From NCBI RefSeq assembly GCF_026914265.1, contig NC_069127.1, forward strand, positions 67,281,080 to 67,345,079: 64,000 nt of DNA, written 5' to 3'. Each line of letters starts with the position of its first letter. Position 1 is the first letter of the stretch. The stretch is from Mya arenaria (lineage: Eukaryota; Mollusca; Bivalvia; Myida; Myidae). The notes beneath the pieces are model-generated. The model was not told the DNA's origin, made no database searches, and saw only the letters and a program-made list of their open reading frames with translations. This document shows positions 1 through 12,228 of the stretch, piece by piece. A program made the translations under genes and the position numbers.

Positions 1-829
1 GTCATCACCACGTTCATCTGATGCCGTGTGTGTACGAATTTCGAATACATGTGCGCGGCATATCACCGCGATGCGGCTAACTGCGATATGCAAGTATTTT
101 GACAGGTAAATGTGGTACAAACAGAGTATTGTACATTTAAATTGAACCGTGCTTGCAGAATGGATTTCACTCAATTGCGAAGGTAAGCAATCGCATCGCT
201 CTTTTGCAAATACTTAATACACAACCAGCACTTAAATAATAGTTAAACGATTGAAGAACGTGCGCAGTTTTATTCAATATTGCATTTATTCACAATCACA
301 CAAGTTTTACGTGGGCATTCTAAATTTAGATTTTATTTGCGAATAAGGTGGCAATAGTTTAAATAATTCTACAGTTGCAAGCATTATTTGCAAGAAACAA
401 ACTACGTTTTGAGTACGAACAAATGAACGCAGATAATCTAAGTTAAGTAAAGTATAAACGTAGGCTTCTCAACAAAATATATGTATAGTTTTCATATTAT
501 AAAGTATATTTAAATAATGTATACATACTTAAAACAGAACTATTATTTAATTAACAGAACCAATCTTATTTAAAGGTCTCTACCACTCAACATTTAACTT
601 TTTACAAACATACATAATGATATGTATTGACAACATGATCGAATATATAAATGAAACCATCATCATCTTATACTTTCTTGACATTGGATTCACAGTTCCT
701 TTACCTCAACTACAATCAGCTAAAGCTGGTTCATACACAGTTTAAATGCTAAAAATATTAGTATGTATTACTTTAATCCAATGTTTCATAATTTATATAT
801 ATAAATATATTAACATATAACGGATATCT
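1..829. other. AT-rich stretch without a recognisable gene
   Basis: I see no coding frame or RNA gene here. A short ATG frame at 161-191 sits between an AG and a GTAAGC and could be a tiny first coding exon, but nothing downstream continues it. A similar short frame ends at a GTAAAT near 106. Both are too short to support a gene. Confidence 0.4.
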
Positions 830-1640
830 TCCGAGTTCACCATAAAGTCAGGCATTACAAGTATTTGGATTTACCACAATATTTTGCAATATTTAAGGTG
901 TATTCGCTTGATCTCTTTGGATTTGGAACTTCCCCATATTTCACATGCATAGTTCAAAACAGGTAAAACGAATGCATCAAAGGGAAAAGTTCCCAGTATA
1001 ATTAAATACATTCCTGAGATAAAAATCATTCACTCCGTCGATGGCATCCCCATCATAGGTCCAATGTTCAGTGGCTAAAAGTCCACCACGTTTACGAAAC
1101 ACCACAATTTCAGTTTGAGAAGTATTTACTTTAAGACCGCATGTATTACAATAATCGTCCGAAGTATCTAAATGTTCGGAAGGCGTTTTTCCTACAATAG
1201 CCATATAGTACTATATCATTAATAGTAAACCTGAATCAACATTATTTTGTAGATGTAACTCAAGATCTTCGACAAAGAGATAAAACAAAAGAGTTGAAAT
1301 TAATTCCAATGCTTTAAACCAATATTCAGAATAGTCAGAACATGTTTTTACACATAATTTGATTTTTTGGTACACAAATACTTCGAAGTAGTTACCCGTG
1401 GATACCACATTTATACATTTTCATCCATAAGGCATTTCTATAAACAGAATCAAACTATATCATCATATCTACTAATATAGCATACAATCGATTTTTTATC
1501 ATTTCACTACTTTTTAACTAATGCATATATGAATGACTACCCTCTTTATGCAATGGGATGATAATACCTTCCACCCATTTATCGGGATATAAGCCCGAGT
1601 TCGAAATAAAGTTGAATATATCACATAAATGCGTTGATAA
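830..1640 (-). pseudogene. Decayed LINE reverse-transcriptase fragment
   Basis: The minus strand encodes broken pieces of the same LINE protein that is open at 32696-35860. Recognisable blocks are LFVEDLELHLQN (about 1255-1290), which lies just before the catalytic FADD in the intact copy, KTPSEHLDT and VFRKRGG (about 1080-1200), and a match to the GIIIPLYKKG block near 1550-1575. The order is the same as in the open copy, but stops and frame changes separate the blocks and the FADD box is not preserved. It is an old, inactive insertion. The ends are uncertain because similarity fades gradually. Confidence 0.75.
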
Positions 1641-3087
1641 GTTACCTATACTTTCGATAAGATGTTTATTTGTAAACAATCACTACCATGTGCCTTTCAA
1701 TTTAAAGACAATAAGCAGCCTTTACACTTTCGTTAACATTGATAGGTCGATCAATTTCTGGAATCTTGTTTGATTTACTTTTCTATTTCAGACATTATGC
1801 GTTTGTAAAGGGCACTTTTCTTTTGTACGTGCAATTTTCTTATACATGTAGTAAATCTTGCGATCACATAAATATATTATGTTTACATCTGTTTTATCGA
1901 AAACACTGCGTACTGTATCAGTTACATGGTTCAATGCATCGTTAAGACTGTTTTGTGCAATTATCTTAATTATTCACAATAATATTAAAATGTGATCATT
2001 TGGGTACAAGGCCAGACCGAAATGGATTTCTATACATATCAAAATTTCCACTGATAACGTACTTCAGAATAACTATCATAATTTGATGGGGCATTATTGC
2101 AAATCAACGAAAAGTGTTAATGTGTATGGAATCGTTTGTATTGCGTACTCTACTATTTTATTTCACCCCATAGAAACACAGAGCCAATAGGTAGGACCAA
2201 TATTTCACCAGAAGATGACTCGGTTGATCACTTTGATAATGCGCCAGGTTCTATAGGCAAATGAAATACATGCTTTGTTATTTCATTTTTTATAGAAGAC
2301 ATATATACGTATCATTTCGTTTGAAAACAAACTTTAAAGGTCTGATGAAAGAAGAACTGACAATGCACCCTGGCACCGCCAGTCACAGCAGCGGTCCAAA
2401 TAATGACCACATTGTCGGAATGTAGCTAAGTGGGATGTAATTACTGATATGTCACAGAAAGGGACCAATATCTTATCAGAAGCTAACTAGGTTAACTACA
2501 TTAATCATGAAAAAACATGATATGAATAAGCGTGACTGAACATCACATATATTAATTTACAAATATATCATAAGATTTATTTTGTTTGTGAACAAACATT
2601 TTAACTACATTCATTGTTAGAAATAGCTTGATGTACAGGTATTGAAAAACGAAATGGTGTTTTTAGGTATTTACATTCCATCACATATTTACATAATGAT
2701 TGTTTTATTTCAGGTTAGGCCTTGGAGTAGGATTAAATTTTAAATGGTCCCAGGTGAGGCTTTATATAAAAGTGTGTATTTTTCTCATATGAAAATAAAT
2801 CGCCCGAATGCAATACTTATTCGTTGGTCTATAGAAACCGATCACCTCATATCTTTTTTCAATGATTTTAGCATAAGCATATAATAAATTCGATGGGTCA
2901 CCATCATCCTCCTTCCTCCAGCTTCCCCAACCATCCTAAGCAACCTCACTCTGGATATGCCCTCTTCACTCACAATATAGTATTAACCCCAGCCTTCCCG
3001 GTTATCCGGTAATTCAACCGACCCAGTGCAAACAGAGCAAGGTGACCCAACGTAAAAGTAAGCATATACAAATTTTCAACTTGTGGC
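1641..3087. other. Intergenic stretch, nothing recognised
   Basis: This is AT-rich sequence with only short frames of random type. No tRNA, terminal inverted repeats or conserved protein block was recognised. Its right edge is the point where the duplicated segment begins. Confidence 0.4.
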
Positions 3088-3420
3088 TTTATTGCAGCTT
3101 TTTCAATAATCTTGGTGATAAATGATAAGTGAGACAGGCCGATAGTTACAGAGGGAGCCTTTTCTTCTTTAACAAAGGTTTAGCCACAGCACCTTTCAAC
3201 TCATCAGGGAACACACCAGATGTCAAAGACCGATTTATATTTTTAGTAACAATGGGATAAATTGTGAAAATAATATTTCAAATGTGTGGTTGGAATGACA
3301 TCAAGTTTATATGTTGCAGATTTTGATGCATACACAAGGTTCTTAACATCATTTTCTGACAGTGGTCTGAACGCAGTTAATGTATTCATGGTGTTTCCGC
3401 GTATAACCTCTTGATATCTC
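3088..3420 (-). mobile_element. CR1-like LINE fragment (copy A)
   Basis: The minus strand reads SGVFPDELKGAVAKPLLKK and then ITKIIEKAA, typical of the start of the reverse transcriptase in CR1-type LINEs. Copy B has the same piece joined to the rest of the element (36296-37552). Here it is cut off at 3088, so this edge is a breakpoint inside the LINE. Confidence 0.75.
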
Positions 3421-3516
3421 CTTCCGCCTCTCCAGTCTTGGTTTAGTAGTAATCATTCAATATACTTGTATGGTTGTATATGCACATGGCATGTGTAATA
3501 TAGTATACTTGTCACT

Positions 3517-3781
3517 AGCGGGTCCAGGATGGACGCACCTGTCGCGCGCCCCCTAACATAGTCAGAGTTTCCTTTTCATTTCGATATAGAAGCAAAGTGT
3601 AACAAAATACGCCCAAAATGCACAGTTTCTGACTAGAAAGTGTTATATTTTCCTTGGGGGATACCCCTACCCCCTGTCAATATTTTAAGCCAAATATATT
3701 TCGGTTCTGAGGGAGTGGTGCAAGTCAAAAGGTTACACCCTTAAATTCCGCCCCCTCTAACGTCAAATCCTGGACCCGCTC
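3517..3781. mobile_element. Inverted-repeat element (MITE) with AGCGGGTCCAGGAT ends
   Basis: The left end reads AGCGGGTCCAGGAT and the right end is its reverse complement. The element is about 265 bp with no coding capacity. An identical copy lies at 37973-38236 in copy B, so it predates the duplication. The superfamily cannot be told from the ends alone. Confidence 0.75.
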
Positions 3782-4876
3782 CTGTTTGTACACGCGTAGT
3801 ATACAGAGGCACTTAAGCTGGGTCGGCAGTGGCGGCAAAAGTGTGTTGTTGTTTTCAAATAATATCCATGGGGTTAATTTGCTTTCGAAACAAAATGTCC
3901 GTCATCGATTTTACCTCTTATCGATAATAGGACATGATGCCGTTGTGGTGACAGTCATATCGGGTATTGTTTTTTTCCGATGGAGCATTAAGATAGGTGT
4001 CTGCTTAGAAAACATAGACAATAGCTCGTAAATATTAGGTGTCCAAAACAGTTCCTTAATTGACTTTCAAAAGTCCGAAGCAAATACAAAACTTAATTGT
4101 TATCATTTGCGATTCATCGTATATACTGACGTGTTTTTCTATGCTGTAAAAATTCTACATGGGCGGCCTCGAGACGACGCTAGTGTATACACTGTTGGAA
4201 TCAGTACAGGTTGCGAACACGTTGAACGACATCGACAAACTCATAGTACAACACATACCAAAAGCTATCAGATGCATGGAACCAGGATAACGTGGTATGT
4301 TTTCAGATGTAGTGACAGTGCTGAAACTTATCTAGGTGATGCCGGCGACGAACGCTAAAACATATTATGCTTTAACATCTGACCCAAAAAACCTGGCTCA
4401 TTATTTGTTGTTGTTTTTTTTATATTATAATTATGTTATATTTATGCATGGGACCTGTGATTTGTACAATACGGAAAAAAATGGAATTTTTGTACGCGCG
4501 TGCGTCCCAATACGGAAATAATACTGTATGGTCACGTGGTTTAAAAGAGCGTCTACGATTGGACGTATAAATTAGGTATATAGAATAATATGATGTTATG
4601 TCTACCTCTATTCACCTGTATTATGTGTTGAGCGTAATAAAAAAATAATGTAATGAAACATAATGTATAAACTGAAACGAAGACGGTACGATATATAGAA
4701 AAACATGTTAACCTAACACTGTTCGGTCAGAACAAAAAGCCCTTTTGTTCTAAAACAATCAGCCTGAACATATGGTGTTAGTCAGTAATCTATTCAAACT
4801 GTAACAAACACTTGAAGGGAGCCAGTAATGAAGCATCCCGGAAGAAGCCACTACACCAGGGGTGAAAACGGCTTCA

Positions 4877-4882
4877 TATAAA
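4877..4882 (+). promoter_or_regulatory. TATA box of Ig gene, copy A (disconnected)
   Basis: TATAAA occurs in the same context as at 39333 in copy B, where it lies about 62 bp upstream of the Ig gene start codon. In copy A the ISL2EU transposon begins about 45 bp downstream, so this box is now more than 10 kb from its gene. The promoter role is inferred from spacing in copy B. Confidence 0.55.
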
Positions 4883-4926
4883 CACGAAGTCATAGAGAGG
4901 TTGCACGTTACGTAATCAAATCGATA

Positions 4927-4948
4927 GCCGCCATCTTGGAGGGACAGA
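4927..4948 (+). repeat. Left terminal inverted repeat of ISL2EU element
   Basis: It contains CCGCCATCTTGGAGGGACAG and is the reverse complement of 15329-15350. The outermost 11 bases read in reverse as AAGATGGCGGC, a close match to the YY1 binding consensus. Confidence 0.92.
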
Positions 4949-5003
4949 CTGATAAGCGCAGCCATTGTTGACCTCCAGACGAGAGAAGTCAGAACTCATT
5001 TGA

Positions 5004-5155
5004 AAATGGTAAATTCATGCAGTGTGTTTAAATGTCATAATAAGGCAAACAAATCAGACAACAGAAAGTTTTTTCGGTTACCGGAAATTATTCTTCACCA
5101 AGATGACAGGACCCGAGAATTATCAACGGAAAGGCGAAGATCGTGGCTTGCGAGA
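5004..5155 (+). CDS. THAP-domain N-terminal exon (transposase exon 1 candidate)
   Basis: The ATG at 5004 opens a frame beginning MVNSCSVFKC, the CxxxxC half of a THAP zinc finger, followed by KFFRLPEI and RRRSWLARL as expected of THAP domains (C2CH DNA-binding fingers of transposases). It lies only about 56 bp inside the left inverted repeat, the expected place for a transposase start. The second half of the finger (CxxH) is absent here. A CSDHF block occurs at about 10507, so this may be exon 1 of a gene with a long intron, or the remnant of a separate THAP gene. No clear splice donor was found. A small transposon follows at 5212. Confidence 0.65.
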
Positions 5156-5211
5156 CTCGCAATCGGAACTCCTCGGCTAGTATCAAGATATGGCCTCGGA
5201 TATAATACGGG

Positions 5212-5546
5212 CATTCGGAGCTCCTCGGCCATTTTTTCAAAAACAACCTCGGATGTATATGGACGGTTTACATACTTAAAAAGTGGTACGATTAAGTCCG
5301 CTGCAAATAGATCGCGTAGTAATCTTATTTAGTAGTTAAAATTTATGACTTAATTCTTGGGAATCGTAATTATGTTTGCAATAATACACTTCACTGGCAA
5401 TCAATTTAAACTGAGAGCAATGAATACAACTCTTAAACACTACATTTAATTAATGCTTTTATTCAAAAAAATACGGACTACTTCAACAGATGTACCGGCA
5501 TACATCCGAGGTTGTTTTTGAAAAAATGGCCGAGGAGTTCCGAATG
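5212..5546. mobile_element. MULE-like MITE with 10 bp target duplication
   Basis: It starts CATTCGGAGCTCCTCGGCC and ends with a near-perfect reverse complement; the inverted arms extend about 50 bp. It is flanked on both sides by ATAATACGGG (5202-5211 and 5547-5556). A target duplication of 9-10 bp with long inverted ends points to the Mutator-like (MULE) superfamily. The 335 bp interior has no coding capacity. It is nested in the left arm of the ISL2EU element. Confidence 0.82.
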
Positions 5547-5556
5547 ATAATACGGG

Positions 5557-5844
5557 TCGTAAGAAAATAGTCCATCATGGACATCTTGTTCGTAAGAAAT
5601 ACTTATCCCGCCTGTCCCATACCTTGACCTCTAAGACAAATGCCAATATCGCTGACCACATTCTTGCAAACAATGAGTTGCTCTTACAATGCATTACGGA
5701 CTGCACCGCCTGCCCGGTGAAAGACATTATTGGAAATAGTGAGCAAGTAGTCCATAGTGTAGAAGACATTAGCAGATCCCTCATCTACGATCTACACTGC
5801 AAGCGAAACGCCATACTCAAAGGAAAATTACAACAGAACACTTA
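5557..5844 (+). CDS. Unidentified open frame in ISL2EU left arm
   Basis: A frame of about 96 codons, open from the right edge of the MULE-like MITE to a TAG at 5842-5844. It includes SKTNANIADHILANNELL and a cysteine-containing stretch ITDCTACPVKD. I do not recognise the family. If the MITE and one copy of its target duplication are ignored, the frame runs on from the THAP exon without a stop, which hints at a former exon of the same transcript. It could equally be a remnant of another inserted gene. Confidence 0.35.
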
Positions 5845-6211
5845 GTCAGTGCCAAGCCAACAGTCTGGATCACTCAACTAATAATCGTGTCCGTACCCTA
5901 TATTACGGCTGGGACAGTAGTAGTGACAGTGTAATTCAAGTCTAGCATGTACCATTAGTCATATTGAATAACAAAACCCAGCTTGCTGGTTAGTGTACAT
6001 ATATATTAAGTAGTAACCAGTTATTTAACATTTTTTTCGATACGTAACTTATTACCAATATAGTGTAAGGAGCAGTGCGCTTAAGTTAGGCAACCAGTAC
6101 ACACAAGGCTAATAATTCTTAATGACGCGCCTCCTTAACGAAGATGAAGACGTAAACTACCTGCTCATCACGTAGCAGGGTGCTCCGATGAAGTGTAACG
6201 GAGGAATTTAC

Positions 6212-6232
6212 TACAACAACAACAACAACAAC
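6212..6232 (+). repeat. (CAA)n microsatellite
   Basis: About seven tandem ACA/CAA triplets, followed directly by an ATG and a 19-codon frame that is too short to interpret. Confidence 0.9.
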
Positions 6233-8586
6233 ATGGCCGACCAAGAAGATATTCAAACAACCAAGAGATATGTTAGTCCAAAGACAGAATGAGGAGCGAA
6301 CTTTTACCACTTATTTGTGTGTAAGTGTTATTTTTATACTTATTGTATTTTAATAAAATATATAAATAGTTTTAAAAGAGCCCTAATGAGAAACTAATTG
6401 GAAATGTCATTAATTCTTAGTGGGTGGGGTAAAGTCTTCTTTCATTTGACAGATTCTAATATAGTAAATAACAATTTTGAAGCTCCAGTGATCAGTGGCA
6501 AAAATTAAGAAAACAAATACTCTATTTGTAATAACAAATAAGTCTGAATCTGACTTTACTTAGATCGATAATAGGTTAGACTTTCTTTCTCAGTGTATTT
6601 ATCTCATACATTTCATATCATTAACTTAAATGTTTTATAATTTTAAATTTACATTCTTTTATCCAAGGATGTATGGTAAATATATGTCCGTGAGTGTTGG
6701 TATCGAACAATTTAAAGTAATGGCACAATTAAATGCCACGGCCCTGTTCACTAATATAGTTCTCTAAATAAATTAGATCTTCATTCTATCGGTTGAACAA
6801 AATGAGTTTGAACGCATAAACCAGCACACATTTCTTTCAAGACTAAATTCCATGATATCCACCAGTGGTGGTGATGCAGAAACATTGAAAAATGCTGACA
6901 TTTTTACTGTGCCAATGAAATGCAGACATTTAAATTTTAATCTTATTGTCATTTTCAGAGAAGAGTATGGTACCAGGGGTGCAGCTGACTCTGATTCCCG
7001 GCTTCTTCTAATGAAAAAAGTCAGATGAGGTAATGGTTGTACTATTTTCGAAATTCGGACAATTATTTAACAGTCAAGTATCCTATTGGTTTAAGCCCAA
7101 AAGTACCTGCATGTTTGTACAATTAACCAACAAGGACGGACAGTATTAAAATATCAACATTGTAGATGAAATTAAACATGAATTTCATTTCATATTTTTT
7201 AATTTACCAGTAGTCCAGAGCTAAAAGCTGCTCTCTCACAGATTGACAGTTCTTCTTGGTCGTTCTTCAAAAGCCCAAAGGAGTAATTAAATTAAATTTA
7301 CACATATAATTAATTATATGGCTTAAAGCAATAGCAAAAAAATATTTTCCAAACAATTAAAATCTGTTCTATTATGCGTGACCTTATATGACTAGTTAGA
7401 GGAATTTTTACCAAATTTTCAAACTTGTATATGAAAGACTGTGATCTGATATTATGTCAGCAGACTAATATCACTGGTTTCCATACATTTGCACAATAAT
7501 TGCCAATTGGCTCGTTTAAAGATAAAAATAAAAAAGGTGTCAGAACAGTAAAACCATGAGGATGCTGCTTTAAATTGGTGTTGCACTTAATGTTTTGTGA
7601 ATACTTTTCTGTTGTTGTACAGGCTTTTAAAATAATTGATCTGAAAATATAATTTCTATTATTGTTGTATTTTCTGTTTTCTATTTCAGGCGCTGGAATC
7701 CGAATGTAATCAAAAATGCCATTGTATGAGGATTGACCTGCAATGCATGGAAATCATCTAACACAACTGCAACGCCTACCTTGGAAAAATGAGTGCAAGA
7801 TGGAAACAAAGCGTTCAGTGGAACATCTTGTCATCTCAAATATTTGATGACTTACATACTGATGTGAAGTTGAAGATAAAAGTCATCTGTAGGTCCGTGA
7901 TTATTAAATAAATCCGAACATATATTTTAAAAGGGTAATATGGTAAAGGATTTATCTACGCTTAAAGTGGTTTTCCTATATTATGGAGGGGAGATAACTA
8001 CAAAAACAGAAACAGATGGCATCGGCAGACCAAATTAAGGAGAACTATTTTGTTCAGTTCAATTTTTAAGACTTCAGAAAATCCGTTGATAGGGCACATC
8101 CTTTTAAATGCCATATTGTAAACTGGGCTCTTTAAATTAAAATGTGAAAAGGTGAAAGTGGTCTAGAGGATAAGCCCCAAATTCAAGGTTGTGAGTTCAA
8201 GACCTCCAAGATACTTTCTCTTGACCTCAGGAAAAGGATGTCCATTCTTGTTTCTACTTAGGCAACAGACTTAAGAGTGATTTTGTAAGCTTCCAGCTTG
8301 CATAGCAATCTGATAAGGCATAAAATAAGATACTAGCTGACTTGCAAACAGTTTTTCCATTTGTGTTGATTTATTTTTCAGTCTGTTGGAATGTTTATTA
8401 GAAGTGATGCGCATTGCTTACTGCAACCAATATTTATTTTCTTTATTAAGTTAACTTTAACGAACACATAACATGACTTGTGATTGTATGAGTTTATTTT
8501 CTCAAATGATGTAATAAAAGTTATTCTGAATGACTGTCCTTTTTTGTTTGAAGAAAATGTGTTGAGGTTTTGGCATAGCATAGTGT

Positions 8587-8610
8587 CATCATCATCATCA
8601 TCATCATCAT
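8587..8610 (+). repeat. (ATC)n microsatellite
   Basis: Eight tandem ATC triplets within the ISL2EU left arm. Confidence 0.92.
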
Positions 8611-9410
8611 TGTTGTGTACAAATAAAACATTTAAAACAATGTAATAAAAACCAAACTGTCAAGCCAAGTACTCAAAGAGGCACAAGGATATTGCTAAAG
8701 AGACCGGTAATACATTTAGACAAATAAAATGCATTGTGTGTTTATGGTTAAAGTGGTGACATACAGTATTTTTTATAATGAAGACTTAAATTTGTATGGC
8801 AACTTAAAGCCATATATGGGGATTAAACGCCAGAAATATTGTGAAGTCTCCCAAAAGACTCAATGCACTTAAAAGGGCTTGGCACAGAAATGAAAGTAAA
8901 AATGGGAGCAAAACCTAATTTATCATTAATTTTACATTGGATTGCATACAGATGGCTCTGTTATTACTGGACTAATATTAAAAATAAAATTAAGAGACGT
9001 GTTGATCCAAACTGTAATTATTCTTGTTTGCATTTTATGGAGTTATAAAAGAGTCATTTGGTGAAGAGTGATCTAAAGGCTAATTATTCAAAATAGATAA
9101 AGTATTATTGAAAAAAGTTTGGTATACATTGCTGAAAAGCTTAGTAACCTGGCTAAATATTTGTTTAAGGCTTTTATTTACAAAAAATGAAATCAGTTGA
9201 GTATCTTATCAGTTACTCTTTTGGTGTTGTTGTTTTTAATAAAAAATGACAATTTACTCAAAGATATTGAGACTAATAATTATAGATTAAGACAAATATA
9301 ATGTGAAAGGAAACTTCTGATGAGTGGGTTTTATCCACAGCTTAGGAGGTAAAGTGAAGCATGATCTGCCTTGAACAAATACAATTTTAAGACCAGTTCT
9401 GTCAACTTAG

Positions 9411-9732
9411 TGCACCAGTCAATTGTACCCCCCCCCCCCCACCCTAGGTCTGGGGGAATACTGGGGTTAACCCGGGGAAATGGGCCGTGTTTTTACCTAT
9501 CAGGTGGCCCTGCAGTGCTGGGTGAATGCGGTGGTTTTATCTTCGCTTAAAATATAGATGGGAATGGACCTTACCTAGAGTCCCTGGGGTGAGGGGGCAT
9601 TTGGCAGGGATTTTGCCATTGGATCGTCCGCGCAGGGTGGGGATTTTAGCCGGGGTTGGCTGTACTGAAAGTCAAAGTCCCCACTATTCCCCAGACCTGG
9701 GGGGGGGGGCGTGGTTACAATTGTCTGGTGCA
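9411..9732. mobile_element. MITE with TGCACCAGTCAATTGTA ends and C/G tracts
   Basis: About 322 bp, beginning TGCACCAGTCAATTGTA plus a C tract with AGGTCTGGGG and ending with the reverse complement (CCAGACC, G tract, TACAATTG, GGTGCA). Two relatives lie at 19498-19804 and, truncated, at 46209-46446. It has no coding capacity; frames seen inside it are by-products of the palindrome. Nested in the ISL2EU element. Confidence 0.82.
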
Positions 9733-10316
9733 TATCCACATGAACGTTGTACTGGTACTCTACCAATTGAGCTTACTGCGTGGATAGTCACCGCCCCATC
9801 CCAACCCCACAGAACTGTTTACACAAAAAAAAATCTGCAGCCCAAACCCAACGATGCTGAAGTAAAGGCATGCATAGATTTCAGCTGGTAAAGCTGACTG
9901 GGTGCCAAGCTCACACCCATCCTACCACAATCCACAAAAGTCTGCACAATATGCAATCAATGATTTTACAGAATAGTAATGTTGTTTTAATGGCAAGGCA
10001 TGGTGTGAAAAATAACACGGCAAAGTATGACTTAAAACTTATATTTCATAGGGTATTCCTATAACTGTTGAGAAAATGTTGACATTTAGTCCATGCATGC
10101 ATTTAATCCGATGTAATGATTCATGCATGCCATGAACCGTATGATCATTTCAATGACTGTCAAGTACATTTTCTGTGTGCTCACGATTTTTCTAGAGGAA
10201 ATAGAGTGCTTCAACTATAAGAAAACATCTAAATATTCATAAAACGAACATTTTTTGAGGTAAGAATAAATATTTTCTCTTAAACAAGCACATTTAATTT
10301 AACACAATCCATTTCC

Positions 10317-10529
10317 TTGTTGTTACAATGGGCCTTCTTTACGCGGATTGAAAACGGTGTTAATCGCCGGCAGCCGCATCGCACTTTCGTATATCCTTAC
10401 TACTATTTACGAGGTCTATCTCGAAGCTTGCCGGAGATGGCCGAGTTGTTACGATTGGCGAGACTCGGTCAAGATTTCACAGGAAAAAACCTTAGCAACA
10501 TCAGTGTGCTCCGATCATTTTATTTTAGG
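10317..10529 (+). pseudogene. THAP finger remnant ending at a splice donor
   Basis: The segment reads LARLGQDFTGKNLSNISV in one frame and VCSDHFILG in the next. Together these are the C-terminal part of a THAP finger (the CxxH pair and HF motif), so a one-base shift lies near 10505. The CSDHF frame runs into a GTAATA donor after 10529 and joins in phase to the exon at 11011 (HFIL-G-QKSALYDRENPDWAPS), a junction typical of THAP transposases. The upstream edge of the exon is not clear. Confidence 0.65.
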
Positions 10530-11010
10530 TAATATACAATAATTGCACTTAATTATGTTTGTTATTATTCTTAATTTGTTGTTTTCCTTTTTATTCAGTT
10601 GATTCAGATTAACAATATTCCGGCAACAACATTATTCGTACCCGATTTCATTCGTTAATACGTTATGAACCTACTGTACAGCACTTCAAAATTGTACTTC
10701 CTAGCTTTCGCTGATATTATTACGTTAATTTAAATATAAATGCCAACTTAAATAATCGAGAGGTATTTGTATGCAGATTGTGATATATAGTGATGCTTTT
10801 ACATGAATTAGAATGTTCGTACTCAAAGTTCTTCACACCCAAATTATGACCAAAATGTCGATGTCAAATGTCTGAGAATTTTAACATTGAATGATTCACC
10901 TGTTTGGCTAGAACATAAAAACAATATGTGCTAAAGGAACGATATAATTTGTTTCATATGCTCATCATTTTAGCCGAACAATATTTTATTTTATACAGTA
11001 TTTATTTACA

Positions 11011-12228
11011 GGGCAGAAGTCAGCATTGTACGACAGAGAAAATCCAGACTGGGCACCATCAATCAACCTAGGATCTACAGCTTCAACACCATCCCCGCTA
11101 GTTGCAACAGGGCGTTTCGCATGGCGTAGGGCTCGATCCGAGAAGTGTGAGGCTGCACGCGTGCTTCTTTCAACCGGTGAATCATGTGAACCTCCACTTG
11201 AAGTGGAGGCTGGAACAAGCTCACAAACTGATTTATCTTCACTAGTGATTGATTCTGTTTTTAATGAATTAGCACATGTAAAAAAAGAAAATGACTCCTT
11301 TAGGGAACAACTCAAGACCCAGACGCCAAACTGTATTGAGTTCTTCAAAGACAATGATGACAAAGTGAAATATTTCACAGGATTGACAAGTTTTCTTGTT
11401 CTCATGGAACTATTCGGTTACCTTGAAGGTCACATGCCTGCAAAAGTCTTGCTATCAAAGTTTCAATGCTTCATTATGACACTGATGAAATTGAGACTTG
11501 ATTTGTCGAATGTGTTTTTAGCTTATCAATTTAGTGTATCGACATCTACTATTTCCAGAACATTTGAAGACTATATACATGTCATGTACCATCGTATGAA
11601 ACCATTAGTTTACTGGCCAGATAGATAATCTCTCCAAAAGACAATGCCAATGCAGTTTCGTGAACATTTCGGGAAAAAATGTGCAGTGATTATAGATTGC
11701 TTTGAAGTCTTCATAGATAAACCATCCAATATGCTAGCTCGGGCTGAGACATGGTCATCCTATAAACACCACAATACTGTTAAGTTTTTAATAGGGATTA
11801 CACCACAGGGAGTTATTTCATACATTTCAAATGCCTGGGGCGGTAGAACCACAGATAAACATATAACTGAGCACAGTGGGTTTTTAGACAACATTTTACC
11901 TGGGGACCTAGTGATAGCAGACAGGGGCTTTGATATTGCTGCAAGTGTTGGAACATTGTGTGCCCAAGTAAAAATTCCTGCGTTCACCAAAGGAAAAAGC
12001 CAAATGTCTCCACTAGACCTGGAGTCCACAAGAAAACTTGCAAATGTGAGAATTCACGTTGAACGAGTCATAGGATTAACAAGGCAAAAATATACTATCT
12101 TGAATGGTCCATTACCAGTAGAATTTCTCTTAAAGGAAAATGGACAAGACCTTCCTGTTATTGACAAAATTGGAACTGTTTGTTGTGCATTGGTGAATTT
12201 ATGTGATCCAGTAGTTGCTTTTGATTAA
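11011..12228 (+). pseudogene. ISL2EU transposase, DDE exon, one internal stop
   Basis: The exon starts after a TTTACAG acceptor and reads LYDRENPDWAPSINLG, then a helix-rich linker, then the DDE_Tnp_4 catalytic domain. The acidic triad is visible: D in VIIDCFEVF (11695-11697), D in VIADRGFD (11920-11922) and E in IHVERVIG (12061-12063). The enzyme would cut and rejoin the element's ends. A single in-frame TAA at 11626-11628, between WPDR and [10 protein letters not shown], splits the frame where relatives have a glutamate codon. The downstream part reopens at ATG 11644. The gene converges on the YqaJ gene. An AATAAA at about 12306 is the likely polyadenylation signal. Confidence 0.88.

Larger units (their letters stand above)
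3088..4891 (+). repeat. Segmental duplication copy A, part 1
   Basis: This part matches 37553-39350 base for base apart from a few substitutions and small indels. It begins inside a CR1-like LINE at a TTTATTGCAGC junction and ends just after a TATA box. It contains a CR1 fragment, one inverted-repeat element and about 1.1 kb with no recognisable gene, probably upstream sequence of the Ig gene. The next part of the same unit resumes at 15363 after the ISL2EU insertion. Confidence 0.95.
5845..9410. other. ISL2EU left arm, non-coding with decayed repeats
   Basis: No gene is recognised in these 3.5 kb. Acceptor-like sequences before short open stretches at about 6959 and 7690 may mark remnants of exons. 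A decayed copy of the fold-back element seen at 31557 lies around 7226-7515 (CTCTCACAGATTGA then a GTCAGCAGAC block). At about 8165-8215 a stretch with A-box-like TGGTCTAGAGG and B-box-like GTTCAAGACCT resembles a tRNA-derived SINE. Confidence 0.45.

Noticed and set aside
161-191. Mini-exon starting with ATG between AG and GTAAGC
   Set aside because: Only ten codons and no continuing exon found; such patterns are expected by chance.
3786-4521. Three short plus-strand frames, exactly repeated at 38242-38977
   Set aside because: Identity of the copies is due to the segmental duplication. Lengths are 61-83 codons, with no domain, no splice pattern and random overlap.
11644-12228. Separate short transposase gene starting at 11644
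   Set aside because: It is in frame with 11026-11625 and separated by one stop codon, so it is the second half of one damaged gene.
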